Shown: one piece after another, positions 21,385-30,655 of the stretch
Layout of the letters: each line of letters begins with the position of its first letter
How positions within the stretch are numbered: position 1 is the stretch's first letter
From: Prorocentrum cordatum
Taxonomy: Eukaryota; Sar; Dinophyceae; Prorocentrales; Prorocentraceae
Direction of reading: 5' to 3'
Assembly (NCBI GenBank): GCA_963575745.1
Contig: CAUYUJ010010446.1
Span: 357,501 to 421,500 of the forward strand
DNA: 64,000 nt
The notes under the pieces: model-generated
What the model saw: only the letters and a program-made list of their open reading frames with translations
What the model was told of the DNA's origin: nothing
The model's database searches: none
Position numbers and translations under genes: made by a program

Positions 21385-22850
21385 TCTCGGCCACCCCGAC
21401 TTCTGAATTTTAGGGCAGCGACTGTCGATCGCGCGAACGCCGCGCCAAAAAACAACCCGCCACGCGATAACACGAACCGTCGAACGAAGAACCCCACGGA
21501 CGCTGGAATGGGAAAACCCCGCTAGCAGCCTCCAAACACCACGGGGCGAAACTGGGGCGCCCGTGAAGAAACGAGGGGCCCCGTCAACGCAATGGTTTCT
21601 CTAGACCCTACCCAGCCTTGGAGCTACCCTCTTCCAATGCGCGACGACTACATGGAAATGCAAAGCGAACGCCTGCATAACGCGCGCCTGCTCGAATCTT
21701 GCAAACCACAGCTTTTCCGAGGAGTGTTCGGCCGCGCCGAATTTCTAGTTTCAGGGCGGCAGCCTTTAATCGGGCGAACGCCACGCCAAATACAAACAAC
21801 GCATCTCATGAGTACAAGAGCCGTCGAACGTGGAAACGTACGGACGCTGGAATAGGACAGTCATGCTGGAAACCCCCAGGCACCGCGGGGCAACATCCGA
21901 GCGCCCGCGGAAAAAGGAAGAATACTATCCATGAAAACGCAATCGTTTCTCTGGACTCTCTGGTCCCCCTCTCCACCCTTCGAACCTCCCTTTGGCGATG
22001 CACAGCGACTACATGCTAATGCAAGCCGAACGCCTGAATCACGCGCGGTTGCCCGAATGTTGAAGACTCTGCCATTTCCCCAAGCACGCTCGGCCGCCCC
22101 CCATTGCTTCTCGATGTTCGGGCTGCCACGTTGATGGTTCGAGCCCCGCGCAACAAAAAACGCGATTGCAAGAGCTGCCGGACGGGGAAACTCACGGGCG
22201 CTGGAATGGGAGACTCCCGGTGGAAACCTCCAGGCACCGCGGGGCGAAACCCGAGCGCCCACGAAAAACGACGAGTCCTGTAATCGCAGCCGTTTCGCTA
22301 GACCACCTCTCCAGCCTTTGAACCTTCCTCTTCTTGCGCACAGCGACTGCATGGCAATAGGAAGCGAGCGCCTGAATGCCGCGCGCCCGCCAAAAATTTG
22401 AAAGCGCCCCCCTTTTCCCAAGATTCCTCGGCCACCCCGAGTTTTTTTGAATTCGGGCAGCAACCGCGTACGGGCGACTGCGACGCCGCAGAAAAAAAAC
22501 ATGGGAAGAGAAACACGCACTAACAAGCAAATACATGCTTGTAAGGGCCGTCAAGCGCGTTACGCATGAACGCTGGAAAGGGAACCCCCCGCTGGAACCC
22601 CTGAAGTACCAGGAAACGAACCCCAAACGCCCGCCAGAAACAACGAGCCCTGCAAACGCAATCGCGCACACGAAACCCCCTCTCCACCCTTCGAACCTAC
22701 GAGTGCCGATGCACGGCGACGATATGAGAATGCGCCACGAACGCGTGAACAACGACCGCCTGTCCGAATTTTGAAAACTCCCCCGTTTTCCCCATAACCC
22801 TCGGCCACCCAGAGTTTCTTGTTTCAGGGCGGTAACCGTTGATCCAGCGA
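21385..22850. repeat. Tandem array of ~340-370-bp units
   Basis: The landmark CGGCC(A/G)CCCCGA...TTTCAGGGC(G/A)GC recurs near 21391, 21731, 22091, 22431 and 22802, and ATGCACAGCGACTACATG-like blocks recur at matching spacing. Units contain GGAATGGGAAACCCCGCTGG and GGGGCGAAAC in the same order. Divergence is high (perhaps 30%). Minus frames of 62-229 codons through the units share phrases such as GGRGILGKGG, but stops and frameshifts differ between units, so coding is doubtful. Confidence 0.7.
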
Positions 22851-23262
22851 ACGCTGCGCCGCCGAACAACCCATCGCACGTTCACAGGTAATGCGCGAAC
22901 AATGTACGGCGAGCCTCGGCGGCCGCAGGCGGGCGGCGGCAGGCGCGCGGCGGCGACGACGGGGGGGCGGCCGGAGAGCGAGGAAGCAGGCGCGGGCCGC
23001 GTCGGCGTCGGTGAGGGGAAACGACAGGGAGAGACGCAACCGAAGCCGACGGTATGGATGGGGAACCGTCCCAACGGTACTATTGCATCCGTGCCTCGCC
23101 AGGCCGTCCCTAGCCACTCTCGGTGACCAGCAACGCGCGAAAAGCCTCGACATGGGCGCCCACGGCGACTTGCATCCTTATCGCGCGTTCCTACTCCCAG
23201 TTTCGACTGCTGGGATTTGCCCTCGACGGGCCCCTCGACGGGCCTTCCGCCGCGGAAGACTT

Positions 23263-23510
23263 GGAAATTCCTTGGGTCCTCGAAGGCGGGGCAAGATTCT
23301 GGACCGCCCCACTTGGTATGGAACCTTGCCTTAGCAATGGAAGCTGCACCCTGCCTGAAAACCGCTGCTACGAACGAGATGTTCAAAGCTAGGGCAACTC
23401 ACCTGCCGGTCGCCCCTGGATGACTGGAGGGCCCAGCGCTCCCATTGGAAACCCTGAAAGGTGGTCTCTGGGCATTGGGGCGACGGAAGTGGCAACTGAT
23501 ACTGATGAGC
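23263..23510 (+). repeat. Right copy of the ~230-bp flanking direct repeat
   Basis: See 20996-21216. After this copy the homology ends near GATGAGCCC. The bases between 22860 and 23263 include a G/C-rich CGGCGG stretch with no gene. Confidence 0.7.
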
Positions 23511-24208
23511 CCAGAATTCATTTCCCGGGAGCCCGGATACTTTCCCCCGTTCGCCCGGATCAAATTCTCCATTCGACTGAAGGAAATTTCCCCGTTCGGG
23601 ACCGAGTTTCTGGTTTCGCGGTTGGATTTCCTCGCTCGCCTTTGGCCCGGAAAGACCCCCGATAAGGCCCCGCAAGGGTCCGAGACAACCCGTGTAGCCC
23701 GCGCAATGACCTTTCACGGGGGTGTCGAACAAAGTCTCCTGACACGGAAATGACAGCAAGCAGAGCCCCGTGCGGCTTCACACAGGACGCCGCGCTGGCA
23801 CGGTGACGGGACTTGCTGCGGGCATTCATGCGTTTACATGTTCGCGCTACGACTGCGCTCGGCGGCCATTGCCGCCCACGCTGAGATCGCGCCCCAAACG
23901 TTTACATGGGCCACCTCCGCTTCTTGGCAGCGCCGCTGTGCTCAGAAACAACATCGATTCGCACGAACACGCCAGATGCTAGTGATCGGGGCACGCGCGC
24001 TGCTTCAAGGCACTACAAGCCCGACCAGTACTGCTTCCACGGATTCCCTCCAGTTGCGTAGAATCCCTGCCCCCCGCACCCTCGCCAATGCACCATCGGG
24101 CCGCGTCGGGGCACGCCAAACGCGCCCTTGAATTTCCCATCTGGACGCGCTGATCCGCCAAGCGCGCCGCCGCGTGAAACTTGAAAACTTGGCCCTCCTA
24201 GCAATTAG
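23511..24208. other. No recognisable gene
   Basis: Unique sequence upstream of the LINE at 24.2 kb. Short frames only. Confidence 0.4.
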
Positions 24209-25878
24209 CCCACGAGTCCGAGAACTTTAGCATGCCGGTCTGGGGCAAGAAAGGACGGTGCATTCTTCCCCTTTCATGAGCTCGGCCGGTCAACTTACGA
24301 TATTGTTTTCTTGACGGAAACGTGGCGGGAGGAGCGAGAGGAGATCGTTGAATCTCCTCGTGGGGACATGCTTTACTTCAGCGGTGGATCAAAGCACCGC
24401 GGTGTTTGCATTGGCTTGTCCAAAGACTTCCTCAAGCAGCTGAGTGGGGTACAATTCCGTTCGCTTTCTGAGAGGGTCTGTGCATTGGATTTTCGGCATG
24501 GCGCTACACACTTTCGAGCTATATGCCCCTACTTCCCGACTTCCTGGGATGCGCCCGAGGCGGCCGAGGAGGTTTTCATGTTACTAACCCTTCTACTTGA
24601 TGATGGTAAGCGCCAGGGTAGGATCCCGATCATCGGGGGGGACTTCAATGCCTCTACTGGTGCACCACAAGAGAGGGATGACGCAGACTTGTTGGGATCA
24701 TGTTGGCTCGGGGTGCGCAGCGCTCGTGGGCAGATGCTGATTCGATGGCTCTTGGAACACAGGCTGCAGATTTTGAACCGCCAGCCGGATGCGCAAAATG
24801 CCCCTGATTCGTGGACTTGCTTACGTGCTTTCGACGGGTCACGTGTCCAGATTGATTTTCTATGCGTTGATGGGTGTTTTGAGTTTGTCCAAAGTTGGTG
24901 CGATAATGCGTTGGCTGTTGGTCTCGACCATAGGTGCGTCCATAGCCGGTGCAGGTATTTGACTCAAAAGCGAGAGCGGCCTCTGCGAGCGAGGAGTTTC
25001 AAGGGTTGGCAGCCTCGTTCGGATTCGTCTGGTGTTGCAGCTTCCTTCCACGAGTTTCTCTCCCGATGTACTCCCGATGATGCGACCTTCGAGGACATAG
25101 AGCACACTTTGCAACAAGCAGCCGGCCATTGCAGGAGCAGGAAGCCGACCGTCCAGCACAAATTCACGCCATCAAATGGTCTACAGATTCTGCGGTCCAG
25201 AAGGCGACAGGAGAACGACCAATCTGTTAGAAGACAGCTTTCGCTGCAAATCCGCCGAATGCACCGCAAAGAGACGAGAGCTTGGAAGACGGCGCGTTTG
25301 CAGAGATACTTGTCTACGACGTCGTGTTGGCGGGGATTGAAAAAGCTATCTGAGAACGTTTCGGGTAAGAAGGTGTCGCAGCAGCCGCCGCCAGACGAGT
25401 TTGCAGAGATGCTGCGGGACGTATTCTTAGGGACTGCTAGGGACATGCAGCCGCCATCTCTTACGGAGGCGCCGTTCACCGTGGAAGAGATCGACAAGGG
25501 CATCCCTCGATTAGGCTCTAACAAGGCCCCTGACGATTGCGGCCTGGTGGCGGAAATGCTAAAGCACTCGAGCGCAGATCTGCGGGAGTTACTTACGCTC
25601 TACAATGCTGTTCTCGCGGGCGGAGACATTCCAGCATCTTGGCACAAGACATTCTTCATTATGCTCGCAAAGAATTTACACGCCAAATCAGTCGGCGACT
25701 TTCGCCCGATAGCGAACATCCGCCTACTCTACAAGCTGTTTGCGTACATGTTGCTGGAGCGCGTCGAGCACGTCCTACAGTCGCAACAACCCGAGGAACA
25801 ACATGGATTCAGATCTAACCGGCGGTTGGAAGAGCATTTGTTGACGGCAACACTTGTTATTGAGAAGACATTGGCGGC
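24209..25878 (+). pseudogene. LINE endonuclease plus N-terminal half of reverse transcriptase
   Basis: The frame is open from 24209 and is protein-like from about 24230 (ARKDGAFFPFHELG, then YDIVFLTETW at ~24290). Apurinic-endonuclease motifs follow: GGDFNAS near 24640, QIDFLCVD near 24850 and GLDHRCV near 24923. After a basic linker of ~150 residues the reverse transcriptase begins with SNKAPDDCGLVAEMLK (~25520), FFIMLAKN (~25655), DFRPIANIRLLYKL (~25700) and EEQHGFRSNRRLEEHL (~25795). After IEKTLAA the frame is lost; the LSKAFDRV motif continues one frame away. The in-frame stop comes at 25955-25957 after an out-of-frame tail. The usual upstream residues of RT motif A, including the first catalytic Asp, are missing, so the protein is inactive. 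Start codon unclear: the frame has TTG at 24311 and no good ATG before it. Confidence 0.85.
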
Positions 25879-27006
25879 TTATCAAAAGCATTCGACCGAG
25901 TATCCTGGCCAGCGTTATGGGGGGCTCTTGGGCAGCTCGGTGTCAGCGACCATCTGATTTGGACAATGCACCGCTTGTATCGCGATCAAGAAGGGCAAGT
26001 CTTGGGCGATTGGGCCAAGAGCCAAACTTTTCCCATCAATGCAGGCGTTCGCCAAGGGTGCGTACTCAGCCCTGTACTTTTCGCAGCTGTTCTGGAGTGG
26101 GCCATGCGCGCTTGGAGAGCTCGCGTCGCAGACCTGGGATTTGATTTAGGAGACGGTTTACGGCCGCTCATAGATTTACGTTTCGCCGACGACATTCTAT
26201 TGTTCGCCAAGACAGCGGGCGAAGCCAAATTGCTGCTGGACACACTGGTAGAGGAGTTGGCAAAAGTTGGATTGATTCTGAATGCGGCCAAGACGGTGGT
26301 AATGACAACAGAGGCGCAACCTCCGCCACAAATCACCACGCGGGCCGGCGCGGAGATTCAAGTGTTGCCCCAGAGTGCCGCCCACAAGTGGTTGGGATGT
26401 TTGCTGGCAGTCGGTGGTTCTGGAACGCACCATCTGGACGTGGAGTATCATCTGGCATCCGCGAACAAAGCTTTCTTTGCAAACAGGGCCATATCATGCG
26501 ACCGGAATGTTTCTCTTACTGCCCGCCTCGAGTTTTTCGGCCGCGTCGCAACGTCTGTGGCGTGCTTCGGGGCTGGTATGTGGAAGCCGTACAGGGACTC
26601 ACTGCATAAAGTTGACGTGGAATTCAGGCGATTGTTGCGGCAAGTTGTCGGTCCGCCTGCCGGCGTGGACTGGTCGCGGCCTTGGCATGAAATCTTACAC
26701 CTCTGGCACGAGCGGCTCAATCAAGCATTGACCCAACATTACATTCGCACGTGGTCGAGAGAATCCCTGAAGAAATATTTGGATTTTGCATATTATGTTG
26801 CGAATTTACCTCCGGAGCGATGGGTGCAGAGAGCCTTGCGCTGGACACCGCCTGGGTCGCGCTCACAGGGTCGTCCTCTCATGTCGTGGGATGAGAAGCT
26901 GGTGGCTTTTTGCCGAACAAATCACATTGGATCGTGGCAAGAAGCCGCGCAAGACGTCGCTGCCTGGGCAGATATGACGGAGGACTTCTTGGATTTCTGC
27001 GAGTGA
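25879..27006 (+). pseudogene. LINE reverse transcriptase C-terminal half and C-terminal domain
   Basis: Begins in a second frame with LSKAFDRVSW at 25879, then GVRQGCVLSPVLF (motif B, ~26044), LRFADDILLFA (motif C with both catalytic Asp, ~26176), GLILNAAKTVVM and the thumb. The last ~170 residues form the usual LINE C-terminal region with a conserved Trp-rich WSRPWHEILHLWHERLNQAL stretch (split here only as a landmark near 26660-26735). Stop TGA at 27004-27006. This half is uninterrupted, which suggests the deletion near 25878 is fairly recent. An RNase H domain is not evident. Confidence 0.85.
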
Positions 27007-27051
27007 GCACGCCCGCCGCTTCCTGCTTGCACTGTAACTTGTTCTTCCCTC

Positions 27052-27103
27052 GCGCCCTATATGGGCCCGCCCTCGTGCGAGCGGGGTGACTTGACTTGAC
27101 TCA
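27052..27103 (+). other. LINE 3' end: stem-loop and TTGAC repeats
   Basis: GCCC-TATAT-GGGC at 27055-27067 and a second stem (CCCG...CTCG loop CGAG CGGG, about 27066-27085) precede TGACTTGACTTGACTCATGAG. Many LINEs end in a hairpin recognised by their own reverse transcriptase followed by short tandem repeats. The assignment as the element terminus is inferred from position after the stop codon. Confidence 0.55.
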
Positions 27104-27640
27104 TGAGTCAATGAGAACGGAGAGAGGAAGGGGCAGGAAGGAGGGAGGCAGAGGAAGGACGACGGAGGGCGGGCGGAGGGGTCGGACGGAGAACGGAGGG
27201 AAGACGGCAGGGGGAGGGGAGGATGCGAGGTGGAACCAACAAGCGAAGATACAGACCGAGCCGAGCCGGCAAAACGCGGCGCATGAGGACGAACGTTGGG
27301 GCCATCAGGGCCGTCTTTGAGGGGCTTGTCGAAGTCCCCCCAGGGGCTTCTGGGAACGTTTTGGAGCTCTCTGGGGCAATCTGGGGGCTCCACGGCGCCT
27401 CCGGGGTGCTCAGGGAGCGGTCTCGGAGGCCCCGGTCCCCCCATGCGCGCTCCAGGTCCCGGCCCCGGGCGCCTGGGCCTCTTGCGCGAGTGTGTACATA
27501 TACAAATACATATAAAAGAATTATCCCGGCAAAGCAACCTAACAGCGATGTCTAGAAACATATCTGGAAGCATTCCCCTTAAGATTCAGATCAGAATCCA
27601 GTTGTAGAATTCTGCTGTTCTCGCAGTCGCAGTCGAATTC
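27104..27640. other. GGGA-rich and GGGGCT-rich non-coding DNA
   Basis: GGAGGGAGG purine-rich DNA to about 27230, then GGGGCTT/GGGGGCTC phrases loosely resembling the complement of the CCAAGAGGCC repeats. No gene. Confidence 0.45.
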
Positions 27641-27654
27641 GCGATGACAGTCGC

Positions 27655-28545
27655 AGCGGCAACGGCAGTCACAGTCACAGCCTCAGCCTCGGCCTGCCTC
27701 AGCATCAGCCTGCCTCAGTTTCAGCCTCAGCCTGCCTCGGCCTCATCCTCAGCCAGCTTCAGCCTCAGCCTCAGTCTGCCTTCAGCCTCGGCCTCGGCCT
27801 CAGCCTGCCTCAGCCTCAGCCTGCATCAGCCTCAACCTCAGCCTCAGCCTGCCTCAGCCTCAGCCTGCTGCGCTCTCGCATACTCCTGCGGCCTCAGCCT
27901 GCCTCGGCCCCAGCCTGCATCAGCCTCAGCCTCAGCCTCAGCCTGCCTCAGCCTCAGCCTGCTGCGCTCCCGCATACTCCCGCGGCCTCAGCCTGCCTCA
28001 GCCTCAGCCTGCTGCGCTCCCGCATACTCCCGCGGCCTCAGCCTGCCTCAGCCTCAGCCTGCATCAGCCTCAGCCTCAGCCTCAGCCTGCCTCAGCCTCA
28101 GCCTGCTGCGCTTTCGCATACTCCCGCGGCCTCAGCCTGCCTCAGCCTCAGCCTGCATCAGCCTCAGCCTCAGCCTCAGCCTGCCTCAGCCTCAGCCTGC
28201 TGCGCTCCCGCATACTCCTGCGGCCTCAGCCTGCCTCGGCCCCAGCCTGCATCAGCCTCAGCCTCAGCCTCAGCCTGCCTCAGCCTCAGCCTGCTGCGCT
28301 CTCGCATACTCCCGCGGCCTCAGCCTGCCTCAGCCTCAGCCTGCATCAGCCTCAGCCTCAGCCTTCAGCCTCAGCCTCAGCCTGCCTCAGCCTCAGCCTC
28401 AGTCTGCCTTCAGCCTCGGCCTCAGCCTCAGCCTGCCTCAGCCTGCCTCAGCCTCAGCCTCAGCCTCAGCCTGCCTGAGCATCAGCCGGCTTCAGCGTCT
28501 GCCTCAGCCTGCCTCAGCGTCAGCCTCAGCCTCAGCGCCTCAGCC
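27655..28545. repeat. CAGCCT hexanucleotide array with a higher-order unit
   Basis: CAGCCT/CTCAGCCTGC repeats span ~890 bp. Embedded copies of TGCTGCGCTCCCGCATACTC recur near 27868, 27960, 28012, 28105, 28198 and 28293, giving a higher-order period of ~93-95 bp (one spacing is ~50). The 310-codon Ala-Ser-Leu ORF is a hexamer product. Confidence 0.9.
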
Positions 28546-28546
28546 T

Positions 28547-28880
28547 CCGGGCATCCAAAATGTGGCCCGGGAGTGAGTGGAATTTTGGGAACTCGAAGAC
28601 CACGAAGTGGCCTACAGTTGGCTCCGGGCACCCAAAATGTGGCCCGGAAATGGAGTTCTGGAAACTCGAAGACCACGAAGTGGCCTACAGTTGGCTCCGG
28701 GCATCCAAAATGTGGCCCGGGAATGGAGTTCTGGGAACTCGAAGAGCACGAAATGGCCTACAGTTGGCTCCGGGCATCCAAAATGTACGCCGGGAATGGA
28801 GTTCTGGGAAGTCGAAGAGCACGAAGTGGCCTACAGTTGGCTCCGGGCATTCAAAATGTACGCCGGGAATGGAGTTCTAG
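28547..28880. repeat. 73-bp tandem repeat, ~4.5 copies
   Basis: CCTACAGTTGGCTCCGGGCA recurs at 28611, 28684, 28757 and 28830, an exact 73-bp period, with CCAAAATGTGGCCCGGGAATGG-like blocks between. Because 73 is not a multiple of three, the three plus frames each read a rotated version (KWPTVGSGHPKC, GLQLAPGIQNV, VAYSWLRASKM). The array abuts the CAGCCT hexamers. Confidence 0.9.
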
Positions 28881-29029
28881 CAGCGCCAAGAGCGATTTTG
28901 CGAGGATGTCCCAAGCGATTTGGGCTTCGACGGCAGCCGCCCCTGGTCCCGCCCCGACCCCCCTGAGGAGTCATGATGCTCTCTTTTGACCCCACTAGAA
29001 ACCTATCAGTCTTCGCTGTTAGGTAAGAA

Positions 29030-29115
29030 GAAGAAGAAAGAACATACATATACACATACACATACATACAATTCGATCACACTTGCTCTCTCTCTCTCTC
29101 TCTATATATGTATCG

Positions 29116-29155
<40 letters not shown>

Positions 29156-29620
29156 TTGTCCCTTTCTACCTCCCTATGCTTGTGTGCTGGTTGTTTTCTC
29201 TCCCTTTCGTTCTCTCTCTCTCTCTGTCTCGCTATTTCTCTCTCTCTCACTCTCTTTCCTTTCTGTATACATAAATGCATATATATATACACCCCTGCCC
29301 ATTCACGATCCCCACTCCATGACTTCGTTTACCCAACCTCCCTCCCCTCGCCCTCCTCGTCACCTCCTCGTCCCTCCTTTCCCCTACCCCCTGAACCTCT
29401 TACTCGCGTCCCCCTCCCCTTCCCAATCCGTCCCGACCTCCCTTTCCACTCCCTCCCCCCAATTCCTCCCCTCTGCCCCCCTCTCCTCTCATCCCCTTCC
29501 ACCTCCCTGTCCACTCACCCTCTCCATCCATCCCCATCGTCCCCTCCCCTTTCCGCCCCGTCCCTCGCTATCCCCAGTGTGCGCCTCCCCTTACCCCGAT
29601 CTTCCAACCGCTGGGGGCAA
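29030..29620. repeat. AAG, CATA, CT and TA microsatellites; then C-rich DNA
   Basis: AAGAAGAAG at 29025, ACATACACATAC, then (CT)n and (TA)n runs to about 29290, then a CCCTCCC-rich stretch to ~29560. No gene. Confidence 0.8.
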
Positions 29621-30370
29621 GGCCACGATCACTCCATTTCCAACGGGTTGGGCTGCAGCAGCTGCTTCACGCGGCCACTCACCAGGTCGACGCGAGCCAG
29701 GACGGGCTCTCCCCCCTGCTCGGCCAGGCGAAGGCGCACCTGCTGGTGGCATCGAGCAGGCGAGGTAGCCTCCTCCTCCCTCCTTCCTCCTGGGCCTGAA
29801 CGGATGGGAGGGGCCCCCCCGGGGTCCAGGAGCCCCGCGGACACCAGCAGACCCCAACCCGCATGCATAGCGGACAAGGGACGAGGGCAAAGAGACGCCC
29901 AGCGGACACGAGACCGGGAACGAGAGACGCTGGTGGCATGGGACAAGGAAGAGGAAGGACGCCCCAAGCAGGCAGGAGAAGGAGGGGGGATCAGGAGGAG
30001 CGACAAACCAGGACATCCGACGTCGTGAAGTCTAGGCCCCTTCCTGGGCAGTGGCTTTTCATCCAGTACGTTGTTTAACGGCCTGGAGGCGCAGGAAGGG
30101 GCCCCAAAGGCCGAACATCGATCGGTACACCAATCGCAACAAGTAATGCGATTGTTTCCTGGCGACGCGAAGATGTCCGGGAACGATGAGGGGTCAGGTG
30201 GGCGAGGGACAGGGGACAGCGTGCACCTCCTGCACGGAGGTCCAGTCGCCCAGGCAGCAGCCGACAGAGCGACCGCCCCACGTGGCGAGCCAGCGCGCTC
30301 GAGCGCCGCCCTGGTGGTCATCTCTCTCGCTGCTTCCGCCTGCCTCCACCGCCCGCGCACCGTCGCCTCA
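29621..30370. other. No recognisable gene
   Basis: A minus frame of 256 codons (29629-30399) is open but has no motif I recognise; two other frames are open here too, so it is probably a GC effect. Confidence 0.35.
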
Positions 30371-30655
30371 TCCAGTTCTCTCGACAGCCAGCTCCACACG
30401 GCCTCTGGGTGACGATCGGAGGACCGATGCGGTCAGTGTGCCACCATAAGGAATGCAGAACAGGTAACGACGGGGCATTCCTGGCCACGGCGAGCCTCTG
30501 CCACGACGATGTCCCCCAACTTACAGCCAAGAAGCGGCCCAACAAAAACAGAACCACTCCTAAGCCCAGTGGTCCTCGTGTCAGCGTCTTGGCTGCACAG
30601 TTCTCGACAGCCAGCTCCGCGCAGCCTCTGGGTGTCGACTGAGGGGCCGATGAAC
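30371..30655. repeat. Local duplication and dispersed-repeat copy
   Basis: CTCGACAGCCAGCTCC...CCTCTGGGTG appears at about 30378 and again at about 30602. The part 30476-30601 (CATTCCTGGCCACGGCGAGC...GTCAGCGTCTTGGCTGCA) matches 35807-35957 in the same orientation. Confidence 0.6.

Larger units (their letters stand above)
24209..27103 (+). mobile_element. LINE (non-LTR) retrotransposon, 5'-truncated and mutated
   Basis: Plus-strand non-LTR element with an APE-type endonuclease, a linker, a reverse transcriptase and a C-terminal domain, in two frames broken near 25878. The 5' end is probably truncated: the endonuclease frame opens only after a TAG at 24206-24208 and lacks the expected N-terminal strand with its TWN motif. 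The 3' end carries a short stem-loop and TTGAC repeats. No target-site duplication was identified. Confidence 0.9.

Noticed and set aside
22130-22160. tRNA B-box-like GGTTCGAGCCC
   Set aside because: No A box or acceptor stem at the right distance upstream; it lies in the 340-bp repeat unit.
27644-28576. 310-codon Ala-Ser-Leu ORF
   Set aside because: Pure product of the CAGCCT hexamer array.
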